Of a DNA stretch of 64,000 bases, positions 26,897-35,217 are shown piece by piece. Numbering within the stretch: the stretch's first letter is position 1; the number at the start of each line of letters is the position of its first letter. The notes under the pieces were generated by a model, which did no database searches, had not been told where the DNA came from, and was given only the letters and a program-made list of their open reading frames with translations. The stretch is from an uncultured Lentibacter sp. (GTDB lineage: Bacteria > Pseudomonadota > Alphaproteobacteria > Rhodobacterales > Rhodobacteraceae). The stretch covers positions 1 through 64,000 of the forward strand of contig NZ_CAKZKL010000033.1 in NCBI RefSeq assembly GCF_937123735.1, read 5' to 3'. The translations under genes and the position numbers were made by a program.

Positions 26897-26898
26897 TT

Positions 26899-27008
26899 TC
26901 GAATTTGCTTCGCAAATCCGACCCGCTGGGGGCGCTGCCCCCAGACCCCCGGCCAGGCTGGGGGACCAGTCCCCCAGACCCCCTGGGATATTTAGGGCAA
27001 TAAGAAAG
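26899..27008 (+). repeat. Mosaic gene-trailer repeat after fbp (modules A-B-C)
   Basis: It starts three bases after the fbp stop with an imperfect hairpin (TCGAATTTGC...GCAAATCCGA, 26899-26921). G/C palindromes follow (GGGGGCGCTGCCCCC and GGGGGACCAGTCCCCC types), then the GGGATATTTAGGGCAATAAG block (26985-27008). Same order and orientation as the copies after other stop codons. Confidence 0.75.
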
Positions 27009-27113
27009 AGCGGTGGCTTTGTGGGGCTGTGTTTTCGCTAACGGGCTGGCCCTTTCTGGGGGAGGCGTGGTAAGGCGGGTGAAATTCTGCTTTTTATCCT
27101 CACGAGGTTCCTG

Positions 27114-28169
27114 ATGGCTCTTATCACGCTCCGCCAATTGCTCGATCATGCCGCCGAAAACGACTACGGTGTGCCGGCTTTCAACATCAACAACATGGAG
27201 CAGGGGCTGGCCATTATGAAGGCCGCTCAGAAGGCCAATGCGCCGGTGATCATGCAGGCGAGCCGCGGGGCGCGCGCCTATGCGGGTGATGTGATGCTGG
27301 CGCATATGATCCGCGCCTTGGCGGAGATGTATCCTGATATTCCGCTCTGTATGCACCAGGACCATGGCAACAACGAGCAGACCTGTCTTTCCGCGATCAA
27401 GCATGGTTTTACATCGGTGATGATGGATGGCTCCTTGGAGGCGGATATGAAGACGCCGGCGGACTGGGAGTATAACGTGGATATCACAGCCAAAGTGGCG
27501 CGGATGGCGCATTGGGTGGGGGCTTCTGTGGAGGGCGAGCTGGGCGTTTTGGGCAGCCTTGAGACCGGTGAGGCCGCCGAGGAAGACGGCTCGGGCGCGA
27601 GCGGCAAGCTGAGCGAAGAGCAACTTTTGACCGACCCGGACGAGGCGGCCGAATTTGTGAAGCTCACGCAGGTGGATGCGCTGGCGATTGCTTGTGGCAC
27701 GAGCCATGGCGCTTACAAGTTTTCCAAGAAACCGACGGGGGAAACGCTGGCGATCAAGCGGATCGAGGAGATCCATGCGAAGATCCCGAATGTGCATTTG
27801 GTGATGCATGGGTCTTCGTCGGTTCCGCAATATCTTCAGGACCTTATCAACGAATTTGGCGGCGAGATGCCCCAGACCTATGGCGTGCCTGTGGAAGAGA
27901 TTGAGCGCGGTATCAAATCGGGTGTGCGCAAAGTGAATATCGACACCGACAACCGCATGGCCATCACCGGCACATGGCGCAGGATTGCGCAAGAGATGCC
28001 CCGCGAGTTTGACCCGCGCAAGTTTATGATCCCTGCGATGGAAGAGATGGAGAAGGTCTGCCTTGACCGCTTTGAGCGCTTTGGCACGGCGGGCAATGCG
28101 GGCAAGCTCAAGCCTGTGTCGATGGACGACATGGCGAAGCGCTATGACAGTGGGGCGCTCGATGTTTGA
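27114..28169 (+). CDS. fba: Class II fructose-bisphosphate aldolase, Calvin-cycle subtype
   Basis: This 351-residue zinc-dependent aldolase cleaves or forms fructose (or sedoheptulose) bisphosphate. It shows [13 protein letters not shown], the zinc-site segment [19 protein letters not shown] and [10 protein letters not shown]. The NNMEQ and GELG style matches the CbbA subtype. It overlaps rpe by eight bases, so the two are coupled. Confidence 0.93.
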   Translation: MALITLRQLLDHAAENDYGVPAFNINNMEQGLAIMKAAQKANAPVIMQASRGARAYAGDVMLAHMIRALAEMYPDIPLCMHQDHGNNEQTCLSAIKHGFTSVMMDGSLEADMKTPADWEYNVDITAKVARMAHWVGASVEGELGVLGSLETGEAAEEDGSGASGKLSEEQLLTDPDEAAEFVKLTQVDALAIACGTSHGAYKFSKKPTGETLAIKRIEEIHAKIPNVHLVMHGSSSVPQYLQDLINEFGGEMPQTYGVPVEEIERGIKSGVRKVNIDTDNRMAITGTWRRIAQEMPREFDPRKFMIPAMEEMEKVCLDRFERFGTAGNAGKLKPVSMDDMAKRYDSGALDV

Positions 28170-28845
28170 GCACAAAATCAAGATTGCACCGTCCATTCTG
28201 AGCGCGGATTTTGCCAACTTCGGGCAGGAAATTCAGGCCATTGAAGCGCAGGGCGCGGATTGGGTGCATGTGGATGTGATGGACGGGCACTTTGTGCCCA
28301 ACCTCACCTTTGGCCCCATGGCTGTGAAGGCGTTTCGTCCGCATGTGAAGACGGTGATGGACGTGCATCTGATGATTTCGCCGGTGGACCAATACATCGA
28401 CGCCTATGCCGATGCGGGGGCGGATGTGCTCACGGCGCATATCGAGGCGGGGCCGCATATTCACCGCACGTTGCAGGCCATCAAGGGCGCGGGGATGAAG
28501 GCCGGTGTGGCGCTGAACCCCGGGACGCCTGCGGAGTCTGTGGCGCATCTGCTTGATTTGACTGACTTAATTTGCGTTATGACGGTCAACCCCGGCTTTG
28601 GCGGGCAGAAGTATATCGACATGACCGCCAAGGTGCGTGCCTTGCGCGCGATGATTGGCGACCGCGAGATTCATATCGAGATCGACGGCGGGATGGACCC
28701 GAGCACGGCACCCTTGATGGCCGAAGCGGGGGCAGATGTGCTTGTGGCCGGCTCGGCGGTGTTCCGGGGGGGCTCGGTGCAAAACCCCGAGGCCTACGGC
28801 GACAACATCCGCGCGATTCGGGCGGCGGCCGAGGGCGCGCTTTAA
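28162..28845 (+). CDS. rpe: Ribulose-phosphate 3-epimerase
   Basis: This 227-residue TIM-barrel enzyme interconverts ribulose 5-phosphate and xylulose 5-phosphate. It shows [14 protein letters not shown], the catalytic [27 protein letters not shown] and IEIDGGM. The true start is the ATG at 28162 inside the end of fba; the track's 28063 start only reads an alternative frame of fba. Confidence 0.94.
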   Translation: MFEHKIKIAPSILSADFANFGQEIQAIEAQGADWVHVDVMDGHFVPNLTFGPMAVKAFRPHVKTVMDVHLMISPVDQYIDAYADAGADVLTAHIEAGPHIHRTLQAIKGAGMKAGVALNPGTPAESVAHLLDLTDLICVMTVNPGFGGQKYIDMTAKVRALRAMIGDREIHIEIDGGMDPSTAPLMAEAGADVLVAGSAVFRGGSVQNPEAYGDNIRAIRAAAEGAL

Positions 28846-28902
28846 CCCAGCCTTGAACAGGCGGAGCTTGCTGAGCATAGTGCGTCTCAAAGGAGATGCG
28901 CT

Positions 28903-30192
28903 ATGAGCTTGGCTGACCGTTTGAGCGAAGAGATTGCCGCACGGCGGGATGATCTTGTTGCCTTGTGTTGTGACCTTATCAAAATTCCGACGCTGAATCC
29001 GCCGGGGGAGAATTATCGCGAGATATGCGCGTATCTTGACCGCAGGTTGTTAAAGAAAGGTTTCCAGACGGAGCTCATCCGTGCGCTGGGGGCTGTGGGT
29101 GATTCGGACAAATACCCGCGTTACAACATTGTTGCGCGCAAAGAGGGCGCGCGCGCGGGGGAGTGTGTGCACTTCAACTCCCATATCGACATTGTCGAGG
29201 TGGGGCGCGGCTGGACGCGGGAGCCGTTTGGCGGCGAAGTCATTGACGGAAAGGTTTACGGGCGCGGCGCCTGTGACATGAAGGGCGGCTTGGCTGCGAG
29301 CATTATCGCGGCGGAGGCGTTTATCGATATTTGCCCTGATTTTGCGGGTGCAATCGAGATATCCGGCACGGCAGACGAGGAATCCGGCGGCTTTGGCGGC
29401 GTGGCTTATCTGGCCGAGAAAGGCTATTTCAACCCTGAAAAAGTGCAGCATGTGATCATCCCCGAGCCGTTGGGGCACGACCGTATTTGCCTTGGGCACA
29501 GGGGTGTTTGGTGGGCCGAGATCGAGACTTATGGCGAGATTGCCCATGGCTCCATGCCCTTTCTGGGCGACTGTGCGGTGCGCCATATGGGGGCGGTTGT
29601 GAGCGAGATGGAGCGCTCGCTTTTCCCCGCTTTGGCGCAGAAGCGCACCGAGATGCCTGTGGTGCCTGACGGGGCGAAACAGAGCACGATGAACATCAAC
29701 TCGATCCACGGCGGCGAAGCGGAGCAGGCGGCGGATTATACTGGTTTGCCAAGCCCTTGCGTGCCTGACAGCTGCCGTATGGTGATTGATCGCCGCTTCC
29801 TGATCGAGGAGGATATTGACGAGGTGCAGGAGGAAATTCACGGGCTTTTGCGCCATGTGCAGGCGGAGCGGGAGAACTTTACTTACGATGTGCGCGAGTT
29901 GCAACGGGTGCTGCCGAGCATGACCGAAAAGAGCGCGCCTGTGGTGCAATCTGTGGCGCGCGCGATTGCCGATGTGATGGGGCGGGAGGCAGATTATGTT
30001 GTCTCTCCAGGGACTTATGACCAAAAACATATTGACCGTATCGGGCGGCTGAAGAACTGTATCGCCTATGGGCCGGGGATACTCGATCTGGCGCATAAGC
30101 CGGATGAATATGTCGGAATTGACGACATGGTGGGCAGTGCGCAGGTGATGGCGCTCAGCCTTCTGGAGCTTCTGGACGGACGCGAAAGTTAA
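28903..30192 (+). CDS. M20-family metallo-deacylase (ArgE/DapE-like)
   Basis: This 429-residue di-zinc amidohydrolase has metal-site motifs FNSHIDIVEVG, GACDMKGG and DEESGG, a lid domain in the middle and the late His in LAHKPDEYVG. Such enzymes deacylate N-acyl amino acids or hydrolyse small peptides. It has an AAGGAGATGCGCT ribosome-binding region and stands alone downstream of rpe. The precise substrate is unknown; acetylornithine deacetylase annotation would be a guess. A peptide-transport operon lies 1.7 kb downstream. Confidence 0.84.
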   Translation: MSLADRLSEEIAARRDDLVALCCDLIKIPTLNPPGENYREICAYLDRRLLKKGFQTELIRALGAVGDSDKYPRYNIVARKEGARAGECVHFNSHIDIVEVGRGWTREPFGGEVIDGKVYGRGACDMKGGLAASIIAAEAFIDICPDFAGAIEISGTADEESGGFGGVAYLAEKGYFNPEKVQHVIIPEPLGHDRICLGHRGVWWAEIETYGEIAHGSMPFLGDCAVRHMGAVVSEMERSLFPALAQKRTEMPVVPDGAKQSTMNINSIHGGEAEQAADYTGLPSPCVPDSCRMVIDRRFLIEEDIDEVQEEIHGLLRHVQAERENFTYDVRELQRVLPSMTEKSAPVVQSVARAIADVMGREADYVVSPGTYDQKHIDRIGRLKNCIAYGPGILDLAHKPDEYVGIDDMVGSAQVMALSLLELLDGRES

Positions 30193-30252
30193 CCCGGCGC
30201 GCGGAAGGGTTAACGGCGAATTGGGCGGCTAAAATGGGGGGGGGTGAAAAGC

Positions 30253-30280
30253 GTGCACAAGGCGTGCACCCCCCGTGCAC
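30253..30280. repeat. Triple GTGCAC palindrome array at 11-base spacing
   Basis: GTGCAC begins at 30253, 30264 and 30275, each preceded by CG or GC. Eleven bases is about one helical turn, so the three sites face the same side of the DNA. This could be a binding array for a dimeric regulator. The function is inferred only from spacing. Confidence 0.55.
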
Positions 30281-30365
30281 CGCCAAAACGTTAATTTCTA
30301 TTCGGGAAATCCGGTTAACGGGGCGTTCGGTGGGGCGGTAGATGCGCACGCAGGTTAAGGAAGGC

Positions 30366-30415
30366 GCGCAGAGACTGCGCACGCAGGGTTGTTGAGGTGC
30401 GCAGAGACTGCGCAC
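30366..30415. repeat. Two copies of a 17-base palindromic repeat
   Basis: GCGCAGAGACTGCGCAC is identical at 30366-30382 and 30399-30415, 33 bases apart. The second copy extends to GTGCGCA-GAGAC-TGCGCAC, a perfect seven-base stem with a five-base loop. It looks like a REP-type intergenic element. Confidence 0.65.
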
Positions 30416-30468
30416 CCTACGGCGGCGGCGCTGCGGTAGGTGTTGTGCGTGGGGCGGCGGCGGGATTT

Positions 30469-30491
30469 GGATATTTTTGGCAATAAGAAAG
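30469..30491 (+). repeat. Trailer block C (GGATATTT...GCAATAAGAAAG)
   Basis: This is a stand-alone copy of module C without the A and B hairpins. It lies in the spacer before the PP-loop-like gene, on the same strand as the upstream M20 gene. Confidence 0.65.
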
Positions 30492-30536
30492 GCATGGACA
30501 GGTTTGCAGCGCTCTCAAGTATAATCTAGGCTTCAT

Positions 30537-31787
30537 ATGGGCCGGCCTCAGAAGGCTTCAGTGGCAGTGGCAGTTTGTATTTGTTTGGGGGAAAGACATT
30601 GGCAGCATCAGAGCATAAGAGTGTCTCCCTTGCATGTGCAGTCGCAAAAGGACGGGTTCTTGCTCATGCACAAGCTTTCCGGCATCGGCGACATCGAGCG
30701 GCTTGAATACCTTGTTCATTCGACGGAGCGTGATCTGAAGCCTGTCCAAACGTCTGATCACGCGCTGATTGCCCTGCTCTATCCTGCCATGCTTTCGGGA
30801 CGTGCCTTGCACTTTGAAGGGGTTGTGACGGACCAGCTGCTGTTCCAGATCAAACATGATGTGATGCCGCTGCTTGCGGCGCGGGACGAGCGCTTGCAGC
30901 CGATCGAAATCACCGCCGCTGGGCAGACCCCTGCCGCGGCCGGTGCGGCGGCGTCAGACGTGGGTACGGGGTATTCTGCGGGTGTAGACAGCTTTGCCAC
31001 TTTGCAGCTTTACTCAGAGGCCCATGCGCCTGCCTCCCACCGCATTTCGCATATTGCGCTGTTTCAGAACACGCAGACGGCAACGGGCGGCTTTCTGGAC
31101 GGGATGGTGGCGCGCGCCGAGGATTATAGCGCGCTGAAGGGCTTGCCCTTGTCCAAGGTCTCTTCAAATATCGAAGCCGTGATCAGCGCCGTGGAGACTT
31201 TGGGGCGGGCCGAGTCTTACCGGCAATCCCATTCTCTGCGCTCGGCGGCTTCGGCGAGTTGCCTTGCCTCGGGGCTGCGGCGCTATGTTTTTTCCGGGAG
31301 TTATGATTACCGTTTGGTGACTGTGGCGCAGACCGTAGACGTGGCCTATGTGGACCCGATGTTGATGCCTCTTCTGAGCACGGCGGCCTTCGAGTTTGTC
31401 AGCGGGTGTGCGGGGATGCGCCGTTTTGACAAGACTTTGCTCGTTGCGGACAATGCCGAGGCCTGGAAGCATTTGCATGTCTGTATCCGCCGGACCGGCG
31501 CTGCGGACAGCCAGACCAAGGGGCGCGGGCGGGCAGACTTCATCAATTGCTCATCGTGTTGGAAATGTGTGCGCACGATTTTTACGCTGGAACTTGAGGG
31601 CAAGCTGGAGCGCTTTGGGGCTGTGTTTGACTTGGCGCTTTTTGAGCGCAGCCGGAAAGATGTTGTGAAGAATCTGCGCCATAGGGCCAAGATGGGCGAT
31701 GGTCAGGCGGTGGATGTCTTGGCTTATGCCGAGACGAAAGGGGGCTTGAACGCGTTTTATGCGCGCAAGTTGCAGCTTGGGTCTTGA
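30537..31787 (+). CDS. PP-loop-like protein of unknown function
   Basis: I do not recognise a named family. The 416-residue translation contains GYSAGVDSFATLQLY near residue 142, which resembles the SGGxDS ATP-pyrophosphatase loop of adenine-nucleotide alpha hydrolases. A C-terminal CSSCWKCVRT (about 339) could bind zinc or an iron-sulfur cluster. A helical tail rich in Arg and Lys follows. The start is uncertain: the ATG at 30537 has no ribosome-binding site, and residues 1-43 look poorly conserved in style, so the ATG at 30666 (MHKLSGIGDIERLEYLVHS) may be correct. It stands alone between a deacylase and a peptide importer. ATP-dependent thiolation or amidation of a substrate is possible but unproven. 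Confidence 0.7.
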   Translation: MGRPQKASVAVAVCICLGERHWQHQSIRVSPLHVQSQKDGFLLMHKLSGIGDIERLEYLVHSTERDLKPVQTSDHALIALLYPAMLSGRALHFEGVVTDQLLFQIKHDVMPLLAARDERLQPIEITAAGQTPAAAGAAASDVGTGYSAGVDSFATLQLYSEAHAPASHRISHIALFQNTQTATGGFLDGMVARAEDYSALKGLPLSKVSSNIEAVISAVETLGRAESYRQSHSLRSAASASCLASGLRRYVFSGSYDYRLVTVAQTVDVAYVDPMLMPLLSTAAFEFVSGCAGMRRFDKTLLVADNAEAWKHLHVCIRRTGAADSQTKGRGRADFINCSSCWKCVRTIFTLELEGKLERFGAVFDLALFERSRKDVVKNLRHRAKMGDGQAVDVLAYAETKGGLNAFYARKLQLGS

Positions 31788-31883
31788 GGGCGGGCACGAG
31801 ATAGCACTTGAAGACTCGCGCCCTTAGGGGGCAAACTTGCGGCAAGCGGGTTGGGGAGCAGCCCGAGGACAGGGAGAGAGCCT

Positions 31884-33359
31884 ATGACATTCATGAAATT
31901 TGCAACCGCCAGTGCGCTGGCGATGATGGTGGCTGGCGCGGCTGCGGCCAAGAGCGATATCACGCTGGCGATGCAGCTTGAGCCGCCGCATCTGGACCCG
32001 ACGAGCGCCGCTGCGGGGGCGATTGACAGTGTTTTGTATTCCAACGTCTTTGAGGGGCTGACACGCTTTGCCTCGGATGGGTCGATCATCCCCGGGCTTG
32101 CGCAGAGCTGGGAGATTTCGGACGACGGGCTGACCTATACCTTTAAGCTGGCTGAGGGCGTGAGCTTTCATGACGGCACGAGCATGGACGCGGAGGATGT
32201 GAAATTCTCGCTCGACCGTGCGCGCGCCGAGGACAGCGCCAACGCGCAGAAGGCGCTGTTTGGCAGCATTGCCGAGGTGGAGGCTGTGGACGCCAGCACC
32301 GTGAAGATTACCTTGAGCGCGCCCAATGGTTCGCTGCTCTTTAACCTCGCTTGGGGCGATGCTGTGATTGTGGCGCCGGAGAGTATTGAAAACATCAAGC
32401 AGGCGCCTGTGGGCACGGGGGCGTTCAAATTCGCCAACTGGGTGCAGGGCGACAACATCACGCTGGAGCGCAACCCGGACTATTGGGGCACGCCAGCCAA
32501 GCTTGATAAGGTGACCTTCAAGTTTATCTCCGATCCGACGGCGGCCTTTGCTGCTGTGATGGCGGAGGATGTGGACGTGTTTGCGGGCTACCCTGCGCCT
32601 GAGAATGTGCCGCAGTTTGAGGCGGATGCGCGCTTTCAGGTGATTGTGGGCAACACCGAGGGCGAAACGATCCTCTCCACCAACAACAAGATGCCGCCGT
32701 TTGACAATGTGAAGGTGCGCGCCGCACTGGCCCATGCGATTGACCGTCAGGCGATTGTTGACGGGGCGATGTTTGGCCTTGGCACGCCGATTGGCACGCA
32801 TTTTGCGCCGCATCATCCTGATTATGTCGATCTGACCGCCGAGAGCGCCTATGACCCCGAGAAGGCCAAGGCCTTGCTGGCGGAGGCGGGTTTTGGGGAT
32901 GGTTTTACCACCACGCTCAAGCTGCCGCCGCCCTCCTATGCGCGCCGTGGCGGGGAGATTATTGCTGCGCAGCTCAGAGAGGTGGGTATTCAGACCGAGA
33001 TCACCAATCTGGAGTGGGCGCAGTGGCTTGAAGAGGTGTTCAAAGGCAAAGATTATGGCCTGACCATTGTGAGCCATACCGAGCCTATGGACATCGGGAT
33101 TTATGCGCGGCCGGATTACTACTTCCAGTATGATGATGCGGAGTTTCAGGCGATGAACACTGCGCTTGAGGCCGAGGCCGACGTGGCCAAGCGCAGCGCG
33201 CTGCTGGACAAGATGCAGCGCAAAATTGCGGGTGATTATGTGAACGGCTACCTCTTCCAGCTGGCCATTCCGACCATTGCCAAGGCGGGTGTGCGCGGGC
33301 TTTGGGAGAATGCGCCGACGCAGGCCAACGACATGACGGGCGTTTACTGGGCCGAATGA
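31884..33359 (+). CDS. Peptide ABC transporter substrate-binding protein (SBP_bac_5)
   Basis: This 491-residue periplasmic protein captures peptides or similar ligands for the ABC importer encoded next. The signal peptide is MTFMKFATASALAMMVAGAAAA. The mature start reads KSDITLAMQLEPPHLDPTSAAAG, typical of DppA/OppA proteins, and VSFHDGTSMDAEDVKFSLDRA is the family signature region. I start at 31884, behind AGGGAGAGA. The track's 31851 start adds a non-signal leader. First gene of a five-component importer. Confidence 0.9.
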   Translation: MTFMKFATASALAMMVAGAAAAKSDITLAMQLEPPHLDPTSAAAGAIDSVLYSNVFEGLTRFASDGSIIPGLAQSWEISDDGLTYTFKLAEGVSFHDGTSMDAEDVKFSLDRARAEDSANAQKALFGSIAEVEAVDASTVKITLSAPNGSLLFNLAWGDAVIVAPESIENIKQAPVGTGAFKFANWVQGDNITLERNPDYWGTPAKLDKVTFKFISDPTAAFAAVMAEDVDVFAGYPAPENVPQFEADARFQVIVGNTEGETILSTNNKMPPFDNVKVRAALAHAIDRQAIVDGAMFGLGTPIGTHFAPHHPDYVDLTAESAYDPEKAKALLAEAGFGDGFTTTLKLPPPSYARRGGEIIAAQLREVGIQTEITNLEWAQWLEEVFKGKDYGLTIVSHTEPMDIGIYARPDYYFQYDDAEFQAMNTALEAEADVAKRSALLDKMQRKIAGDYVNGYLFQLAIPTIAKAGVRGLWENAPTQANDMTGVYWAE

Positions 33360-33401
33360 GCCACAAAGCCAGCGTCTGCGCGGTTTGCGGGCGCTGGATT
33401 T

Positions 33402-33424
33402 GGATATTTAGAGCAATAAGAAAG
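33402..33424 (+). repeat. Trailer block C after the substrate-binding protein gene
   Basis: GGATATTTAGAGCAATAAGAAAG-type block, 43 bases after the stop, between the substrate-binding protein and permease genes of one operon. It is preceded by TCTGCGCGG, which resembles the end of module D. Confidence 0.65.
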
Positions 33425-33457
33425 ACAGGGTGAGGCGCGGATGAGCGGGCGGTGCGC

Positions 33458-34405
33458 ATGCTGAGATTTGTGGCCAGACGCCTTGTCTCGTTGCTGGTCT
33501 CGCTGGCTGTGGCCTCTTGTGTGATCTTTGTCTTTGTCGAGGTCGTGCCGGGGGACCCGGCGGCCTATATGCTGGGCTTGAATGCGCAGGAGGACACGCT
33601 CAATGCCCTGCGCGAGCAGCTGGGGCTGAATGGCACGCTTTTGGAGCGCTATCTGAACTGGGTTGGCGGGATGCTGCGGGGGGATTTTGGCACCTCTTAC
33701 ACCTACCGCACGCCTGTGAGCGAGATGATCGGCGAGCGGATGTGGATTTCTCTGCCGCTGGCGATCTATGCGCTGACGCTTTCCACGCTGATTGCCTTTC
33801 CGGCCGGTATCTGGGCGGCGAGCCAGCGGGGCAGCCTTGTGGATGTGCTGGTGATGGGCTTCACGCAGCTGGGCGTGGCGATCCCGAATTTCTGGTTTGC
33901 GATGTTGATGGTTTTGCTTTTTGCGATCAACCTGCGCTGGTTTTCGGCTGGCGGTTTTGCAGGCTGGGAGGCGGGCTTTGGGCCGGCGCTGAAGAGCCTG
34001 ACGCTGCCGGCGATTGCGCTGGCGCTGCCGCAGGCGAGTATTCTGGCGCGGGTGATGCGCAGCTCATTACTGGACACGCTGGGGGAGGATTATATCCGCA
34101 CCGCAAGGGCCAAGGGGCTGAGCCGGCGGCAGGCCTTGTGGCGGCATGCGCTCAGGAATGCGCTTATTCCTGTGCTCACGATCATTGGCTTGCAGTTTTC
34201 CTTTCTCATGGCGGGGGCGATCATCATTGAGAATGTGTTTTACCTGCCTGGCCTTGGGCGGCTTGTCTTTCAGTCTATCGCGGCGCGCGATCTGATTGTG
34301 GTGGAGAGCGTGGTGATGCTCTTGGTCTTTGCTGTGATCGTGGTAAACTTTCTCGTGGATGTGGCCTATGCGCTTGTTGACCCGCGCTTGCGGGTGCGCG
34401 CGTGA
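33458..34405 (+). CDS. Peptide ABC transporter permease, DppB-like
   Basis: This 315-residue membrane permease has six helices, the motif VVPGDPAAYMLGLNA after helix 1, and the coupling segment DYIRTARAKGLSRRQALWRHALRNAL. It ends VDVAYALVDPRLRVRA. I prefer the ATG at 33458 (MLRFVARRLVSLL) to the GTG at 33452 because DppB proteins begin this way. Its stop overlaps the next start as GTGA. Confidence 0.9.
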   Translation: MLRFVARRLVSLLVSLAVASCVIFVFVEVVPGDPAAYMLGLNAQEDTLNALREQLGLNGTLLERYLNWVGGMLRGDFGTSYTYRTPVSEMIGERMWISLPLAIYALTLSTLIAFPAGIWAASQRGSLVDVLVMGFTQLGVAIPNFWFAMLMVLLFAINLRWFSAGGFAGWEAGFGPALKSLTLPAIALALPQASILARVMRSSLLDTLGEDYIRTARAKGLSRRQALWRHALRNALIPVLTIIGLQFSFLMAGAIIIENVFYLPGLGRLVFQSIAARDLIVVESVVMLLVFAVIVVNFLVDVAYALVDPRLRVRA

Positions 34406-35217
34406 GCCGCTCGCTTGTCATAGGGGCCGTGCTGAGCGCGGTGTTTGTGCTGGCTGCGCTCGTGAGCTTCGTTTGGACGCCTTATGACGTTTTGGGGCTC
34501 GACATTCCCAACAAGCTCAAGGAACCAAGCGCGGCGCATTGGTTGGGGACCGACCATTTCGGGCGCGATATTTTTTCCATGATCATGGTGGGCGCGCGCA
34601 CCTCGATTGCTGTGGCGATTGTCGCGGTGGGGATCGGGATGCTCTTGGGTGTGCCGCTTGGCCTTGCGGCGGCGGCGCGCACCGGCACGCTCTTGGACGA
34701 GGTGATCATGCGGGGCAACGACCTTGTTTTTGCCTTTCCGAGCCTGCTCATTGCGATCATGATCACCGCGGTGTTTGGCGCGAGCGCTGTGAATGCGATC
34801 ATTGCCATCGGGATTTTCAACATCCCGGTTTTTGCGCGGCTGGTGCGCGGCGCGGCGTTGAGCCTTTGGACACGCGATTATGTGCTGGCGGCGCGGGTTT
34901 CGGGGAAGGGGGCGGCGCGGATATCGCTGGAACATATTCTACCCAATGTGACCAACTTGCTGATTGTGCAGGGGACGATCCAGTTTTCGCTTGGCATTCT
35001 GGCCGAAGCGGGCCTGAGCTATGTGGGCCTTGGCGCGCAGCCGCCGACGCCGAGCTGGGGGCGAATGCTGGCGGAGAGCCAGACCATGTTCAGCTTCAAG
35101 CCGCATCTGGCGGTGTTTCCCGGCCTTGCGATTTTGCTCACGGTGTTGGGGCTGAACCTTTTGGGCGACGGCTTGCGCGACGCGCTGGACCCAAGGCTCA
35201 GGAGGGCGAAGCGATGA
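34402..35217 (+). CDS. Peptide ABC transporter permease, DppC-like
   Basis: This 271-residue second permease has LGTDHFGRDIFSMIMVGARTS after helix 1, the coupling motif DYVLAARVSGKGAARISLEHILPN, and ends DGLRDALDPRLRRAKR. The start is GTG at 34402 inside the previous stop. It lacks the long YejE insert, so this transporter is of Dpp/Opp type and distinct from the Yej system at the start of the window. Confidence 0.9.
   Translation: MSRSLVIGAVLSAVFVLAALVSFVWTPYDVLGLDIPNKLKEPSAAHWLGTDHFGRDIFSMIMVGARTSIAVAIVAVGIGMLLGVPLGLAAAARTGTLLDEVIMRGNDLVFAFPSLLIAIMITAVFGASAVNAIIAIGIFNIPVFARLVRGAALSLWTRDYVLAARVSGKGAARISLEHILPNVTNLLIVQGTIQFSLGILAEAGLSYVGLGAQPPTPSWGRMLAESQTMFSFKPHLAVFPGLAILLTVLGLNLLGDGLRDALDPRLRRAKR

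Larger units (their letters stand above)
30193..30536. other. Palindrome-rich spacer between the M20 gene and the PP-loop-like gene
   Basis: This 344-base gap contains GTTAAC three times (30188, 30209, 30314), GTGCAC three times with exactly 11-base periodicity (30253, 30264, 30275), and two copies of GCGCAGAGACTGCGCAC (30366 and 30399). It ends with one GGATATTT...GCAATAAGAAAG trailer block (30469-30491). No credible ORF is seen. Confidence 0.7.

Noticed and set aside
26928-26980. Repeated GGGGG...CCCCC palindromes considered as a CRISPR or tandem array
   Set aside because: There are no regularly spaced identical repeats with unique spacers and no cas genes; they belong to the mosaic trailer element.
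31851-31883. Upstream start of the substrate-binding protein at 31851
   Set aside because: It would place 11 polar residues before a clear signal peptide and ignores the AGGGAGAGA site before 31884.
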